A program made the position numbers and the translations under genes. The notes below the pieces were generated by a model. The model did not search any database. It was given only the letters and a program-made list of their open reading frames with translations, and was not told the origin of the DNA. 64,000 nt of DNA from Diphasiastrum complanatum. Taxonomy: Eukaryota; Streptophyta; Lycopodiopsida; Lycopodiales; Lycopodiaceae. The stretch lies in contig CM055093.1 of the NCBI GenBank assembly GCA_029204225.1, forward strand, positions 3,648,974-3,712,973. Direction: 5' to 3'. Below, one piece after another: positions 11,432 through 22,000 of the stretch. Position 1 is the stretch's first letter; every line of letters starts with the position of its first letter.

Positions 11432-14400
11432 CAAGTATTGTTCCATGCCAACTTACTTCTAGATTATTTGTCACTTGACATTCTATAGTGTTTTGGTTAT
11501 TATTTTGATAATTTAATGCTGCAACGTGTATGTCTTAGTTGCAAAAAGATCTGTCATGTAAGATTGTACTTCGCATGTAATTAGTTGGTGTGCTCATCAT
11601 TGGTGGGTTTGTAAGTTATCAAATGTGTCAATTGTGTAGTGTAGTCAGAGGTACTAATCGCTTATAAAAGCAAAAGTTTTTTCTATCTTACTAAGAACTT
11701 TCAGTAGTTGAATGTGCTGAACTTATGACCTAGGTAGTTTGTGCTGACAAAGGGTTTGTTTACTTAGTAGGTTAGTTGAGACCTACAGCAAAAGATGTCA
11801 GCTGTTGAAGGAATGCTATCCTACTTAGTGTTTGTGAGGCCTGCATGAGACCCTCCACGATGCTACTAGATGAGGCTAAGAATTGCGTCAAGTTGGTCCC
11901 AGAAGGGTTTGTGCCTTATCTTTTCTCCATTGGGTCAGTTAGCTAAGAATAGGGCGACCAGAGGTCCAACTCCATAAGAGAACATTTGAATAATGATGGT
12001 TGGTTCAAATGAAGAAAGCCCCTAGCTATGTGTAACGGTTGATTAGGTATGTAGTGGTCCAGACTCCATATGTTCATAACTGCCTCTATGTCATTATTTG
12101 ACTTTAGATCATAGGATTTGGGTTTTCAATTTTTTTTTGGGCAATATGGGTATCAGATGAAAGCTCTAATTAAGAGTATTATTACTGTATAGTTTGCCGA
12201 ATGTTTCGGGTACAGGATGGTCCAGTTCAGGTGTGTTAATCCATGTTGGGTTCTGTCAAGGATAAAAATTCAAAACTAACCTCTAGCCTATTCGTTACGA
12301 TCATAGATGGTCCCAGGGGGACAGAGACAGAAAACTGTAAAGCAAATGTACCTCGTTTTTTGCTTCGGGGGGTGCTGCCCCCCGATCCCCCCGCCAAGGG
12401 GGGCCTAGGTGGCTGTCGCAACTTCTGGTGACTGTTCCCGTTCTTGTTCTTATTCCTCTTCTTATTCCTATTCGTAAGTTCCGTTTGTAAGAGCATCTTT
12501 AACTTTGGTTTCAACTTAGAAACAGGAATCTCGGAACAGGAATATGAACAAGAACACAAATCCATTTTTATGCATACAAACCTTTTTCAAGAGCCCCGAA
12601 AACAATAATCTAATCATTTAGATCCAATAGAAGCTAAGGAGCTATGGAGCCTTCTCCGTTTCTGATTCGTGTATGGTTTCTATTTCTTCTAGTTCTTTTT
12701 TTGCAGTTGGAGGTCCACTTTGATGGTCTTGATTTTGATTTCTTTTCATTTCATGCCTGTCTTTGAATTCTTAGCTTTGCTGGATCTTAGTCAAGCCTCG
12801 TTAGTAATATCATTAGATAGATATATTTTTTGGAGGAGAGAATCATTTTCAAGTAGTAAAATATAAGATCATAAGTCTGGGCTCTAGTATGACCTGTGCA
12901 ATGTTTTAGGTATATTAGCTGGTCTACTTTGGAAATCACATTCAAAATTGAAATTTAGAGGATATATAGTTCTTCTCTAAACCAATCGCATCCTGCCCCG
13001 ATTGCCAATATGAGGAAATGTTTGCATGCCTCCGTTACCATTTCGGAGGGCTATGGCAGATAGACGCTGTCCTGATTGAACATCAGATGTTGCGGCCAAA
13101 AGTACATTCTTCATCCATACAAAGTGTGCTGTTGGACATATGGATGTGTGGCTCTATGTATGATAGAGAAACAACAATGGCATTTGGGGCACTGAACTGG
13201 GAGATCATAGGAGACTGCAGTCAGCATCCATGAATCCCCTGACAATTGGGTGCTTACACAACAAAAGAGTTTTTTTAACATTGACCAAAGTATCAAAAAA
13301 TGTTTACCGATTGAATGTATCCAAATTCCATATGCATGAGCTCTGGAGTGTAAAGTCAACGCCAATTGAACAGCTGGGTTGAAGACTGGTGCAAACATGT
13401 GCTTCCAACAAACCAGGCTAAAGCAATAGCTGATCAACATAGTGCTCATTGTTTCAGATTTCAGATCATTGCTGTTGGATTCATGAGGCCAAAAGTACAT
13501 CGTCCATCCATACAAATGGTGCTCATGGAAGTTATCACATTTTTTTAGGATGTACTACTTCTCAGGCATTTTTTAGAATTTTTTTAAAAAATTTCTGGAC
13601 CAGTATTTTCTGGAATGTACTGTATGTTCCATACAGTACATTCCGATGTATTTTGGTTGGAACGGGTTTCTGAGCTTGCAGCAATGTCTTCAGTTGTAGA
13701 TGATTGTTTATGATTTTTCACTCAGATTCACTGGATTTTTTATATCCTCTGTTTAGACATCAACAAAGCCTTGTAGAACAAGAGTATGCCATGGAGGATT
13801 TAAAGTCCTCATCATATTCTATAAGGAATCCATTTGATTGATAACTCGAGGATTAAAAGTCATCACTGAAGGTAATATGGCTTAGTGCCGTAGCATTTTT
13901 GGAAGGCCACTATCTAAGTAGTAGAATTTTGAATACTCTCGAAACATGGCTTGGGCAATGATGAGACCACATGGGATGCTTGCTAGCCACAATTTAGCAG
14001 GTAGCTAGAGCAGTGTAGATGGAAACTTGAACAAGGAAGAAAGGTAGAAATTGAACAAACATGAAATGGTTTTAACTAGGGCCTTGTTGCCGATATAGCT
14101 TTGCAAAGTGCATATGTCAATCTTTTGATTGTTATTATTTTCTCAAGGAGGTGGTTAAACTACTTTGTGCTCATGTCATAAATGGTTGTTTCAATTGAAG
14201 CTATGTAGAAAATCAAGCAAAGAATGATGTATCAACTGTAAGGTTCTTGAATTGCAGGATTATGTCAAAACAAGGAAATCACTTTAATATGCAAAATATA
14301 AGGATTTCCAAAGGTTCTTTGTGAGCTCTCTGTCTTGGCGATTGTGGTGCATAAAACAATAATGATCATTTCTTGCTATGAGTACAGAAAAAACTAGAAG

Positions 14401-16017
14401 TTGAATCCTTGTTATTGTAAAAGTATCCTTTTGATAACCATTAAATATCTGGGGTTTATATTTCTCAAGTGATTTAAGATCATCATGAAAGAAAAGCAAG
14501 TTATCCGATCTTTCATTGTTCGTCCCTATCTCCTATTCTTAAATTTACTTGAATCTTAGTTCTCAGAACTGGTAATGATTGTCTTGTTCTATTGGTAATT
14601 GACCCAGTGCAATTTTTTTTCAAGAAGTACAGTTCCTTTTTCTTGGGCAAAGCTCTATTTTACATGCAAGCATGCTTTTGTGCCAGCAGTTTAGGGGCTC
14701 TAGTCGTAAATTTATTTTGGCTGTTTTTGTTTTGCAGTGCTAGAACTCTCTGCAAAGTATCAGAGACGGTTTGGACCATTGAGATACTTTGTTGCTGGTG
14801 CATTACGACTTTTCTGCTTGAAACAGTATGAAGGTGACATTCACTATCTGCCTGTTGAACCTCCCGAGAGTGGACTGCATAATGGAAAGGTACAAGTTGA
14901 ACCCCATCTGGATACCCCCATAAGTAATGGTGGCCTGTTTAGTATGAATGGAGAAATTGAAGTGGGATCAAGGACCATCAGTGTTGGGATGCCCATCTCA
15001 GATCCTCTGTATGGAACAGCTAGACTTCCGGTAGATAGTGATGTTTACTCGGGGACATTGCATCCCTTGAATGAGCCATCTGAGTATGTGCGAGGTTTAG
15101 ATGGAAAAACCAAGAAGCAAGCATCTGGACGAGTTTCTACTGGAACTGAAGAAGCTCTTGCTGTGCATCATTCCCTACCTGGTGCAACAAGTCCATCACC
15201 GAGACCTCGAACAAGATCAAAATCCCGAATCGACAGAAGTTGGTCAGGTCTAAGCATTGATAATGATTCTGGACGGCATTCTCGTGCAAGCTCTGGGCTA
15301 TCTGGGGGAGGAGGAGATGATTTCTCGGTCAGTAATGGTATTGGAGAGAGCATGGAAAATGCAATTGGAATAAGGTGGAGTCCTCCAGAAGCTGACCTAG
15401 AAACAAAAGCAGGCATAAAGATGGAAGTTATAGGGGACACTGGAGTCAAAGATCAAGCTTTGCAAGAGAAATGGGTTGAGAAAAAAGGTCCCTTTTTAGG
15501 CATAATGATTTGCAATCACCAGTGCAAAACTGTGCAATGCCTAAAGTCACAAACACTCGCTCCAGTGGCAGAGCATGATGATGGCACGTTGGATTTGATA
15601 ATAGTTAGAGCTGTGGGCCGTATGCAGCTCCTTCGCTTTTTCGTATCGATGCAATTTGGTCGTCACATTAAACTTCCTTATGTTGAGTACAAAAAAGTAA
15701 TTCTCTTGATCCCTTTTCTTGTCCAATAACTTCTGTGTAACAGCTCCTCTGACATGCATGTTGGAATTGTTAACTCATTGAAAATACCTCCGATTCTGAC
15801 AACGTTGGGTAAGCAAATTCACCAGGAAGCTGCACACAACTGTGAAGAGATTCGTTTTTTATGCCAACTTTTATAATAAACTTCAATTTCCAGTAATGAT
15901 GTCCAACTAGAAGTTCATGCCTTTGTTGTACCCTTAGAAAATCATCTGGATGTTGAACGTGGACATTCCAATATCACCTGATGATTTTTGGTGCCTAAGT
16001 TCGCTGTATCACGGAGC

Positions 16018-16074
<57 letters not shown>

Positions 16075-16246
16075 TCAACCATGTTCAAACTTCATGGTGC
16101 AGGTTCGATCAGTTGTTCTGAAACCAGGAAGTAATTCTCACCAGGGATGTGGAGTTGATGGGGAACTGCTTATGCTTGATGGACCAATATCTGCTTCACT
16201 ACTTCCTCAACAATGTCGACTTATTGGCCGCTCGGTACGACATTGA
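4007..16246 (+). CDS. LCBK1: Sphingosine/long-chain-base kinase, LCBK1 type, C-terminal four exons
   Basis: The enzyme family phosphorylates sphingoid long-chain bases with ATP, feeding plant sphingolipid signalling. Exons at 4007-4153, 9725-9824, 14738-15696 and 16103-16246 join in phase (0, 0, 1, 0) to about 449 codons ending in TGA. They carry the diacylglycerol-kinase-like catalytic motif PIGIIPAGSDNSL, then VATDVFALEW, SDVLELS.KY..RFGPLRYFVAG, NEPSEYVRG, SPRPRTRSKSR, LGIMICNH, EHDDGTLD, GRHIKLPYVE and CGVDGE. The order and spacing follow the Arabidopsis long-chain-base kinase 1 protein as I know it (about 760 residues), so roughly the first 300 residues, including the GGDG motif, are missing to the left. 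No internal stop or frameshift is seen, so it looks like a living gene. Ceramide kinase is less likely, since it lacks the SDNSL and PSEYVRG motifs. Confidence 0.92.
4273..4340. repeat. (GA)n then (GAA)n microsatellite at a LINE 3' end
   Basis: About 50 bases of GA repeat are followed by AAGAAG triplets and then, on the - strand, by the 3' end of a LINE remnant. Read on the - strand it is AATAAAGC-(TTC)n-(TC)n. Confidence 0.95.
4331..4902 (-). mobile_element. LINE remnant, 3' portion
   Basis: On the - strand this ends with GGCATGGAAAAGACATTAAT then AAAGC, TTC triplets and a TC tail, the same end as at 4986-5064 and 9360-9420. Earlier, broken frames include LRGTTTYLDEDLS (around 4700), a pattern I associate with open reading frames of plant LINEs. 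Several stops are present. It sits antisense within the first kinase intron. Confidence 0.6.
4903..4985. repeat. (GA)n microsatellite, about 83 bp
   Basis: An uninterrupted GA array lies between the LINE body at 4331-4902 and a second LINE 3' tail at 4986-5064. Confidence 0.97.
4986..5090 (-). mobile_element. LINE 3' tail (5'-truncated copy)
   Basis: On the - strand this reads CTTATATACCTTATGGTATT, then a short spacer with AGACATTAATAAAAC, then the (TC)n array. It is a diverged copy of the same 3' end as its neighbour, cut after roughly 100 bases, as expected of incomplete target-primed reverse transcription. Confidence 0.6.
5816..5828 (+). promoter_or_regulatory. Primer binding site (initiator tRNA-Met type)
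   Basis: TGGTATCAGAGCC follows the LTR end TTGTGACA by two bases. The corresponding place after the 3' LTR copy (8468 on) has unrelated sequence, as expected. Confidence 0.85.
6584..7666 (+). pseudogene. Ty3/Gypsy gag polyprotein, degenerate
   Basis: Gag forms the virus-like particle shell. Broken frames read a proline/serine-rich N-terminus, then WLHKWDEYFDL, a retrotransposon-gag core with ADRWWRKLLKFNQ and FKRAFRAQFIPP, and finally a knuckle-like CFFYLGKHLVKDC at about 7525-7565. In that last motif the second cysteine of the normal CX2CX4HX4C is replaced, so zinc binding is probably lost. Stops near 6800, 6872 and 7092 and at least one frame change show that it is dead. The order of domains agrees with a chromovirus-like Gypsy element. 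Confidence 0.75.
8018..8340 (+). pseudogene. Ty3/Gypsy reverse transcriptase, N-terminal part
   Basis: The frame holds GLSPRRNVELRIELVPGA, then PVGRPPYRMSLKE and LEEYLKLGYVRPSYSPLLFV; after a one-base shift KKPDGSFQICVEYR and KHRYPLPRVDE follow. These are the fingers-domain motifs ahead of the catalytic palm. The YxDD box, RNase H and integrase are absent because the sequence passes within about 40 bases into the LTR block at 8372. Confidence 0.85.
8372..8467 (+). repeat. Gypsy 3' LTR fragment
   Basis: This matches 5725-5813 with few changes and ends in the same TTGTGACA. It has an extra short stretch (TATGGTTGGG) relative to the 5' copy. It marks where a deletion joined RT to the LTR end. 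Confidence 0.8.
8720..9270 (-). pseudogene. LINE reverse transcriptase fragment
   Basis: The - strand frame runs for about 180 residues beyond the TC tract and contains PSSWCTNIIHPIHKNGDP followed by GNYRTVMI. This is the start of the L1-type reverse transcriptase domain (a W...I.PI.K.GD......YR.I pattern). It is preceded by the usual linker (DIEDLESALLIHAVVPFSPI). Downstream palm motifs are missing, so the copy is truncated at about 8720. It lies antisense in the kinase intron. Confidence 0.8.
9271..9360. repeat. (GA)n then (GAA)n microsatellite
   Basis: About 74 bases of GA followed by GAA triplets separate the LINE RT fragment from a LINE 3' tail. Confidence 0.97.
9361..9480 (-). mobile_element. 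LINE 3' tail (5'-truncated copy)
   Basis: The - strand reads CTTATATGCCTTTTGGCATG, then GAAAAGACATTAATAAAGC and TTC/TC repeats, almost identical to 4331-4400. The upstream limit of the copy is unclear. Confidence 0.65.
9725..9824 (+). CDS. LCBK1: LCBK1 exon B
   Basis: This exon of 100 bases encodes GSMVATDVFALEW, then TKTGAQHMGLTIAYYGFMSD. It has TTTTAG-like acceptor sequence (GCTTTAG) and the donor GTGAGT at 9825-9830. It ends one base into a codon completed by TG at 14738, giving SDVLELS across the junction. Confidence 0.92.
11374..11430. repeat. (CT)n(AC)n compound microsatellite
   Basis: CT dinucleotides pass directly into CA dinucleotides inside the kinase intron. Confidence 0.95.
13612..13644. 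repeat. Perfect 15-bp hairpin with 3-base loop
   Basis: GGAATGTACTGTATG, loop TTC, then CATACAGTACATTCC. It is intronic and flanked by AT-rich DNA. It may be the remains of a small fold-back element. Confidence 0.9.
14738..15696 (+). CDS. LCBK1: LCBK1 exon C (large exon)
   Basis: This exon of 959 bases holds the second half of the kinase fold plus a serine- and proline-rich insert. It starts VLELSAKYQRRFGPL and ends LPYVEYKK at a GTAATT donor. A low-complexity region with SPRPRTRSKSR and a glycine-rich GLSGGGGDDF stretch separates the two conserved blocks, as in other plant LCBK1 proteins. The frame stays open for a few codons into the intron (VILLIP), which is not conserved. Confidence 0.92.
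16020..16072. repeat. (GA)n microsatellite in the last intron
   Basis: About 52 bases of GA lie 30 bases upstream of the acceptor region of the final kinase exon, within a 406-base intron. Confidence 0.97.
16103..16246 (+). CDS. LCBK1: LCBK1 terminal exon D
   Basis: This exon has 47 codons plus TGA, with acceptor TGGTGCAG. VRSVVLKPG.NSHQGCGVDGE and LLPQQCRLIG are the conserved C-terminal strand block of the lipid-kinase fold. It ends in GRSVRH. The ending differs from other plants, and a GTACGA four codons before the stop could be a weak donor, so a further exon cannot be excluded. Confidence 0.85.
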   Translation, partial: VRSVVLKPGSNSHQGCGVDGELLMLDGPISASLLPQQCRLIGRSVRH

Positions 16247-17469
16247 CAACTTAATTTTATTACCTGGAGTAATGACTGAAACATATAGTCTCTGCTATTT
16301 TATCCCAAAAAGGTATCCTAGGCTTTGGATGGTTGAGCTGCTGGTCATTTTTTGGTATACTGTGTGAGTTAAGCTGTTAAGTGTGATATAGGAATGACGT
16401 GCTTATTTTTAACATGTTCCAAGCAAATCAATCTAGTTCTGAAAACGGCTGATAGCTTCTAGAGTTCAAGCGACTATGATACTCCGCCTGTTTTCTGTTT
16501 GTTGTATGGGATCTTGCACCCTGTAATATACAGTCATTATGTCTGCAAACTTAATATGAAGTTCCATTCGTTTTATGTGGTGGTCTGATTTCCTTGCTTT
16601 GTGCGATAGGGATGAGTTAAATACATATCCCATGAATCTGTATGCTTAAGTCTGCAATTGTACATTTGTTTCCAAGTTGTTGCATGAGTTGTTCTGATTC
16701 AAAATTCCTTGGAAGGTAACATACTAGTCTTGCTAGTATCATTTTAGGATTTTGGCCTTTTGAGGTGGACTATCTTCTAAGATTGCAAGCACTGTCAAAG
16801 ATGACAGTAGAGGGGGTAAATAGGCCAGTTTGAATGTCCCTGTGAAAATGTCATATTGGCACGACTTTTTGATGATATCTAGTTTGACTCGGCGCCAGCT
16901 ATTCATGTATGAGGAGTAGCTGTCGTCATAGAAAGGTGGTTGATGATAGCAATGGTACTTTGCCTTTTCAAATCACAGAATTTGTGGATTTGTGTACATG
17001 ATCATCTTGGCTGATCAATATCATGTTGTGAATTTATCACTCCTAGTGTGTTCATGTGTCTTTACGGGCACTCTGCCCATTGGTTTATAGTAAAAGTAAA
17101 GACTAGGAAAGATTGCATCTCTGGTTTATTAGTGTATTTTAGTCAACGGCATGGAGCCGACAATCACATAGGTGCAAGAGTTCATCTTTTTTGCATGCTG
17201 ACCTCAAGGTAATCATCCATTAAGAATGGCACAAATTTAATCTATGTGAATAGTTACAAAGCTTGCTAGCCTGCGGATGAGAAATTTTCATGTTTGTTGT
17301 GCAGTAAAATATGGGATCTTTACTGAGATTTTCAAGCATTTCAACTTGACATATGTATGAAGTTTAATGTTGTATATTTTTATCACTCAGCGTTTGTTTT
17401 TTGTTCTTTCTCAACTGGAGAATGGCATACTGCTGTGAACTCGATCACTAATTCTGCATTATAATGCAG
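16247..17469. other. 3' flank of the kinase gene
   Basis: AT-rich DNA of about 1.2 kb presumably includes the 3' untranslated region. I see no clear AATAAA signal, no coding similarity and no RNA gene. Confidence 0.5.
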
Positions 17470-17900
17470 CCCTACCACTCTTGCTAAGAACTTTGAAAGG
17501 ACCGCTAAAACGTGGAGATAACTTCGGACATTTCCCCGTTCGTAGTGTCTTAAGAGTCTTTTGGGATTCTAAGATACACCCAACCACTGATCTCAAATTC
17601 TCGAGGAGCGAGGCTTCGGTTAGCATAGAATTGGGCTCGATCTTGAGCCGATCTTATGCTTTCCCTAGCCACCTGAAACATTTCCTGCATATCATGCAAG
17701 AAATCCGCTGCAGCCTGAACCTTGAGGCCTTTGAGTCCAATGGAGATAGGGGAACGAGGCTGAAAGCCGTACAAGAGCATAGAAGGACTAAAACCTGTGG
17801 CAGAATGCTTCATACTATTGTATGTGAACTCAACCATTGGGAGATACTTTTCCCAATCTGATTGTCGCCTGGAAACATATGCGTTAAGCATATCTTTCAT
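17470..17900 (-). pseudogene. Ty3/Gypsy integrase C-terminal fragment
   Basis: The - strand frame begins MKDMLNAYVSRRQSDWEKYL and continues VEFTYNSMKHSATGFSP..LLYGFQPRSP, the segment after the catalytic glutamate in Ty3/Gypsy integrases. Near 17500, after a frame shift, it reads GKCPKLSPRFSGPFKVL, the GPF/Y module that follows. Catalytic residues are not included and both ends are cut. It is an isolated piece just downstream of the kinase gene. Confidence 0.85.
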
Positions 17901-18239
17901 CGACTAGTTGACATGTTAGATCTGATCTTTGTCCTGACAATTCTGTACATTTTTCCTTTTAATATCTGTTGCTTGTGTTTTTTTACCAATAATTCTTCAT
18001 TCTGTAGAGCGTAGTTAAAATAAAGTCAAGTAGTATGTGAAGTAGCAACGTTGAGGATAAGATTGTCTCTCTCAAATTTCGTATTTTTCTCCCAATTTCT
18101 CGAAAGGTTCTACTGATCTCCGGTTTATGCTTAAGAGTGATCAGAGTATGGCACATCATTTGCAGCTGAGCTTGGTAATCAGTTCACTCTGAAGAGAGGA
18201 ATTCAACTTGTAAATTGAGTTACCTATTGTCAGATTATT

Positions 18240-19050
18240 GGTTCCTACATCTATCGTCATGGAAATGAGAAAGTATCAGAAACAATGAAATCTGAATGAG
18301 TTTGGTAGGAGGTAATGCCATGTATCCATAGGGCATCTCCAAGTGCTGTGAATCTATCTATACCTGATAAACATCAATCTCTACTCTATCTTCCATTGAC
18401 CAAGTGTGTACACTGTTTGTATTCCCATATCTCAAAAATTTCAGTTTGACTTTATTGACCGGGGAATTCTATGAGGATAAATCAGATTTGCTGAAACAAT
18501 AGTGACCATCTTGTTCGTGTGTGTAACAATCAAAGTCACCTGCAATAACTGCTTTATTTAGAACATGAGTTGCAAGTATCCCCTAGAATTCATTCCTTTC
18601 CGGTTGACGGTTTGGGCGTAGATATTGATTATCTGGAATCCAAAACTGCCTCTTTGAAGAGCTACTGTGACATATCTCCCTGAGGAGTCTATATAGCAAT
18701 TACCTGTAGTGAAGCTCTTGGGGATGAGAGTAACCACCCATCCCCTAGTGCTATTAGCTGGTGCAAAAATATAATTATGGAGCTGCTGCAAGAATCTATA
18801 GGAGTGTTGAAGTTGGAAAACTTGTAACTTCAGTTTCTTGGATATTCACACTGGTACCGTTATCAAAAAGACAAGGAGGAAATTTTCTTGAGTATCTTTT
18901 TCTCATGGGACAGTTCAGTCCCTGGACATTCCAAGAAGTAAACTTATTTATGTTGGGAAGGAGGAAGGTATCGTACTGTTGTCCTGTCTCTTCGTTGTCT
19001 TGTTGAGACGGATCTTTGTCAGAGGAATTGAGCAACTGCCAAAGCATGGA
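18240..19050 (-). pseudogene. LINE endonuclease (APE-type) remnant
   Basis: The - strand starts with KFTSWNVQGLNCPMRKR, the first strand of the apurinic-like endonuclease of plant LINEs, then IQETEV (metal-binding Q-E-T/E region). After a frameshift it reads STRGWVVTLIPKSF, GRYVTVALQRGSFGFQIINI and YAQTVNRK. Further on VIAGDFDCY (usually AGDFN) and a TWSMED...DRFTAL...SDF.IVSDTFSFP stretch follow. The enzyme nicks target DNA to start reverse transcription. The copy has several stops and no reverse transcriptase attached, so it is inactive. Confidence 0.82.
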
Positions 19051-22000
19051 ATAAATTTGTATTTGGATGTTTAGCAGTATTTCTATCTCTAATTGGTGTC
19101 CTGATAAGGTGAACTGAGTTGGTAGGATCGGCTATCCTTTCTTAGATGTCAAGGTGATGAAGGCCAGTGGAGTCCATAATGGACGGGGGTGTTTCAGGAA
19201 TGGCTTTGACAAAGCTGTCTGGAAACTCTTTATCTTTCTTTTTCCGTTTTTCTTTTGCTAACATGCAGCCATCTTCTTCTTCTTCTCCTTGGTTTGGTGA
19301 ATACTAGTGATTTGTTGTTTCGTTATTATGTTTTGCAGTAGGGGAGAGAGGAGAAATAAGTTGATCAAGATAATCAGAAGAGTTTCCATTGTTGTTTCTG
19401 AAAATAGGAGGGAAGGGGGAATCAAGCGTCTTAAATATAGTGGCCCAAATGCCATTTAGAGCACATGGTGGGCAATCCTCTATTATTTAGGCATGGTGAA
19501 AAGATGTCTTAATTTCATGTTCAATTTCAATAGTTTCAGGAGGGTTTTCTGCTACAACTAGAGGTGCCTGAGCTTATATTGTAGTTTCAGACGACAAATC
19601 CATCGCAAATAATTTTTTTTAAACCAAATTGCATACGATTTGCATGATGGAGGAGGGCGAGAATGCAAGTGAGGCTTGATTTTATTTTAATTAAGACAAG
19701 TTTATCTTTCTTGAAACATTACAACTTTGAAGAAATATTTTAGCATATTCAAGAATGATATATGAAAGTTTTATTCAATGTTGAACTATTTATACAAACT
19801 CAGACTTAAGAACACAATGTAGTTAATTGAATAAGAAAATTGCTTGTCAGCAATTAAACCTCTCACTAAATGCCGAGAGCTTTGAGCGACACCAAAAAGC
19901 CATTCATATCAAAGTGTGACTATTCAACTATGCATATAACATCCAAAATCTAAAATTACTAACACTTTAACAATTAGGCTTATTTTTCCAACTTGATCAC
20001 AACATTTGGCAACATGTCAAAACATAATATGTTTTTAGTATTTTTGAAGAAACACACAAGTGAACTTACTTTATTAGATGCATAATTCACCTTGTTAAAA
20101 TTAAATGCAAGCTGTACATTGGGTAGATTTAAAACTTACATAAAATAACAAAATAAGACAGAAAAAACATAAGTATTCGTACAATAAGAACAAAAACACA
20201 AAATAAGACGGAAAATACATTAGTATTTGTACAAGTTCACAATTACCATAAAAAATGTACAATTAATCTAGTCATGATGTTACTTTTTGTTTGGCTTACG
20301 TGTGGGTCTATAAGAAGCCACAAAAGAATGACCCTCAAATACATGCAAGGGATGCATATCACGTCAAAAACATCCTAAACATTTCATAATTCGTAGCAAT
20401 GACATCAAGAACACGAAAAGTTCTAAAATTTTCACAATAATCTACACCTGTGTCATTGTGGTAGGCAATTATTGGTGTGGGATTGACCACCCAATTTCAA
20501 ACCCCACACACACACATAGATGGTATCTCAGAAAAACTAAAACTATACAAATTTTCACAATAATAGTTATTGCATCATTTACTAATGGACATTGTGCTTA
20601 TAGTAACTCGGACAAATATTATCTTTGTATGAAAAGAAAATTGTAGGATTTTACAAATCCTAATTGTCTTTTCAACATCTCCTGTTTTTCATCATTTAAT
20701 CAGTAAAATTGGCGCCTTCAAATATTGTTTGTATTCTTGTCATATAGCAAAATGCTAGTTGGCATTATGATCCAAATAGATCATTTTGGATAATTTATGA
20801 TTGGCTAATTGATATTTTCATACTTCTATAAATAATTTATCGACTCGAGTGATTTTTAACTGCAATAATTTTGTGCACAAGAAAGCATAATTTAACTTAC
20901 ACTTTCTTCTTTTGCAGCATAAGTAACCCCATGAGTCTTTTGACCAAATTCTCTCTCGAGTGACCCATTGGTTAGAATGAAATAGAGCAAAGATGAATGA
21001 AGTGGGCATATTTGCTACCACTATTATGCGTTGATCGCTCAAGATGAATCACATTCAAACCATTGTCCTTTCTTGCGATCGATCAAGAAATCGCTCAAAA
21101 CATATACAAAATCTATGCAGCTAATATGTGCAATGACGTGGTCCTTAACTGATAAGTTTATTAGGGACATTTTTTTTTTTTTTTTCAGGAGAATGCTTTT
21201 CATTTTAAATTTTCATATGTTGTAATTGGACCTTCCGTCCATTCTACTGGCTTCTCCAAACATGGATTCTCTTGCCATTCTACCAAAAATTGCTCCTATA
21301 GCACCCTAATGAGGCCAATTTAAGAACTTATATAGTTATTAGAAGTCTTAAAAGTCAAATTCAAGGTCTGACCAAAAAAGTTTCAAGCCCTCATGTCGCT
21401 TATATTCCTTGTAAAACTGAAATGGCAAGGATACTTGTCCTCAATCAAGTCAAAATATGATGTAAGCCATTGATTTTGCAATTTTAGCTAATTCATCTCT
21501 TACACCGTACTCCCAAACAAGAGGGGGTTAAGGCCTCCATTCAAGTGTGTGCCTCATCTACTAAATTGTGATAATGTCATCTTAGTATGCAAATATAATT
21601 TAAAAATGTTATACCATGAAAAATTTTCTTAGATATCCGGTACTAACAAGCAAGTGCATGGACTGATTGAGTGACTTTTTTCTTTTATAGTGTCTAAAAA
21701 ATAATTAGTATAATAGAACCAGTTTTGATTAGATTTACAAGGGAATTTTAGATTGAATAACAATTATTTGATTCTCATAGGTTTATTATTATTATTATTT
21801 ATAATTTGTCACTTCACGTTGAAGAGTAAAGTTTGGAATGTTTGATAGCATTATCTTTTGTGGCTTGCACTCGAGCTTGTTATTTTGTACTTTATTCAAA
21901 AATTAATATTTTTGTGCCACAAGTGTTTTTTATTCTTATTAATTGGGCATATTTTTTTTCATTTTCACATTTGATCGCCAAATGAGTTTCCTTATTCTAG

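Larger units (their letters stand above)
9825..14737 (+). other. Second visible kinase intron, about 4.9 kb
   Basis: AT-rich intron with no convincing coding element. It contains a CT/AC microsatellite (11374-11430), a G/C block at 12367-12403, a pair of related stretches near 13090-13140 and 13485-13530 (each with AAAAGTACAT and CCATACAAA), and a perfect hairpin at 13612-13644. It ends in a pyrimidine-rich tract and TTTTGCAG. Confidence 0.8.

Noticed and set aside
12236-12565. 109-codon - strand frame as a small gene
   Set aside because: Low-complexity Asn/Lys and Pro/Gly composition, driven by the G/C block and simple repeats; no conserved motif, and it lies inside an intron.
16238-16246. 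Further kinase exon after a donor at GTACGA
   Set aside because: The in-frame TGA follows immediately and conserved sequence ends at CRLIG; no later exon-like block was seen up to 17470.
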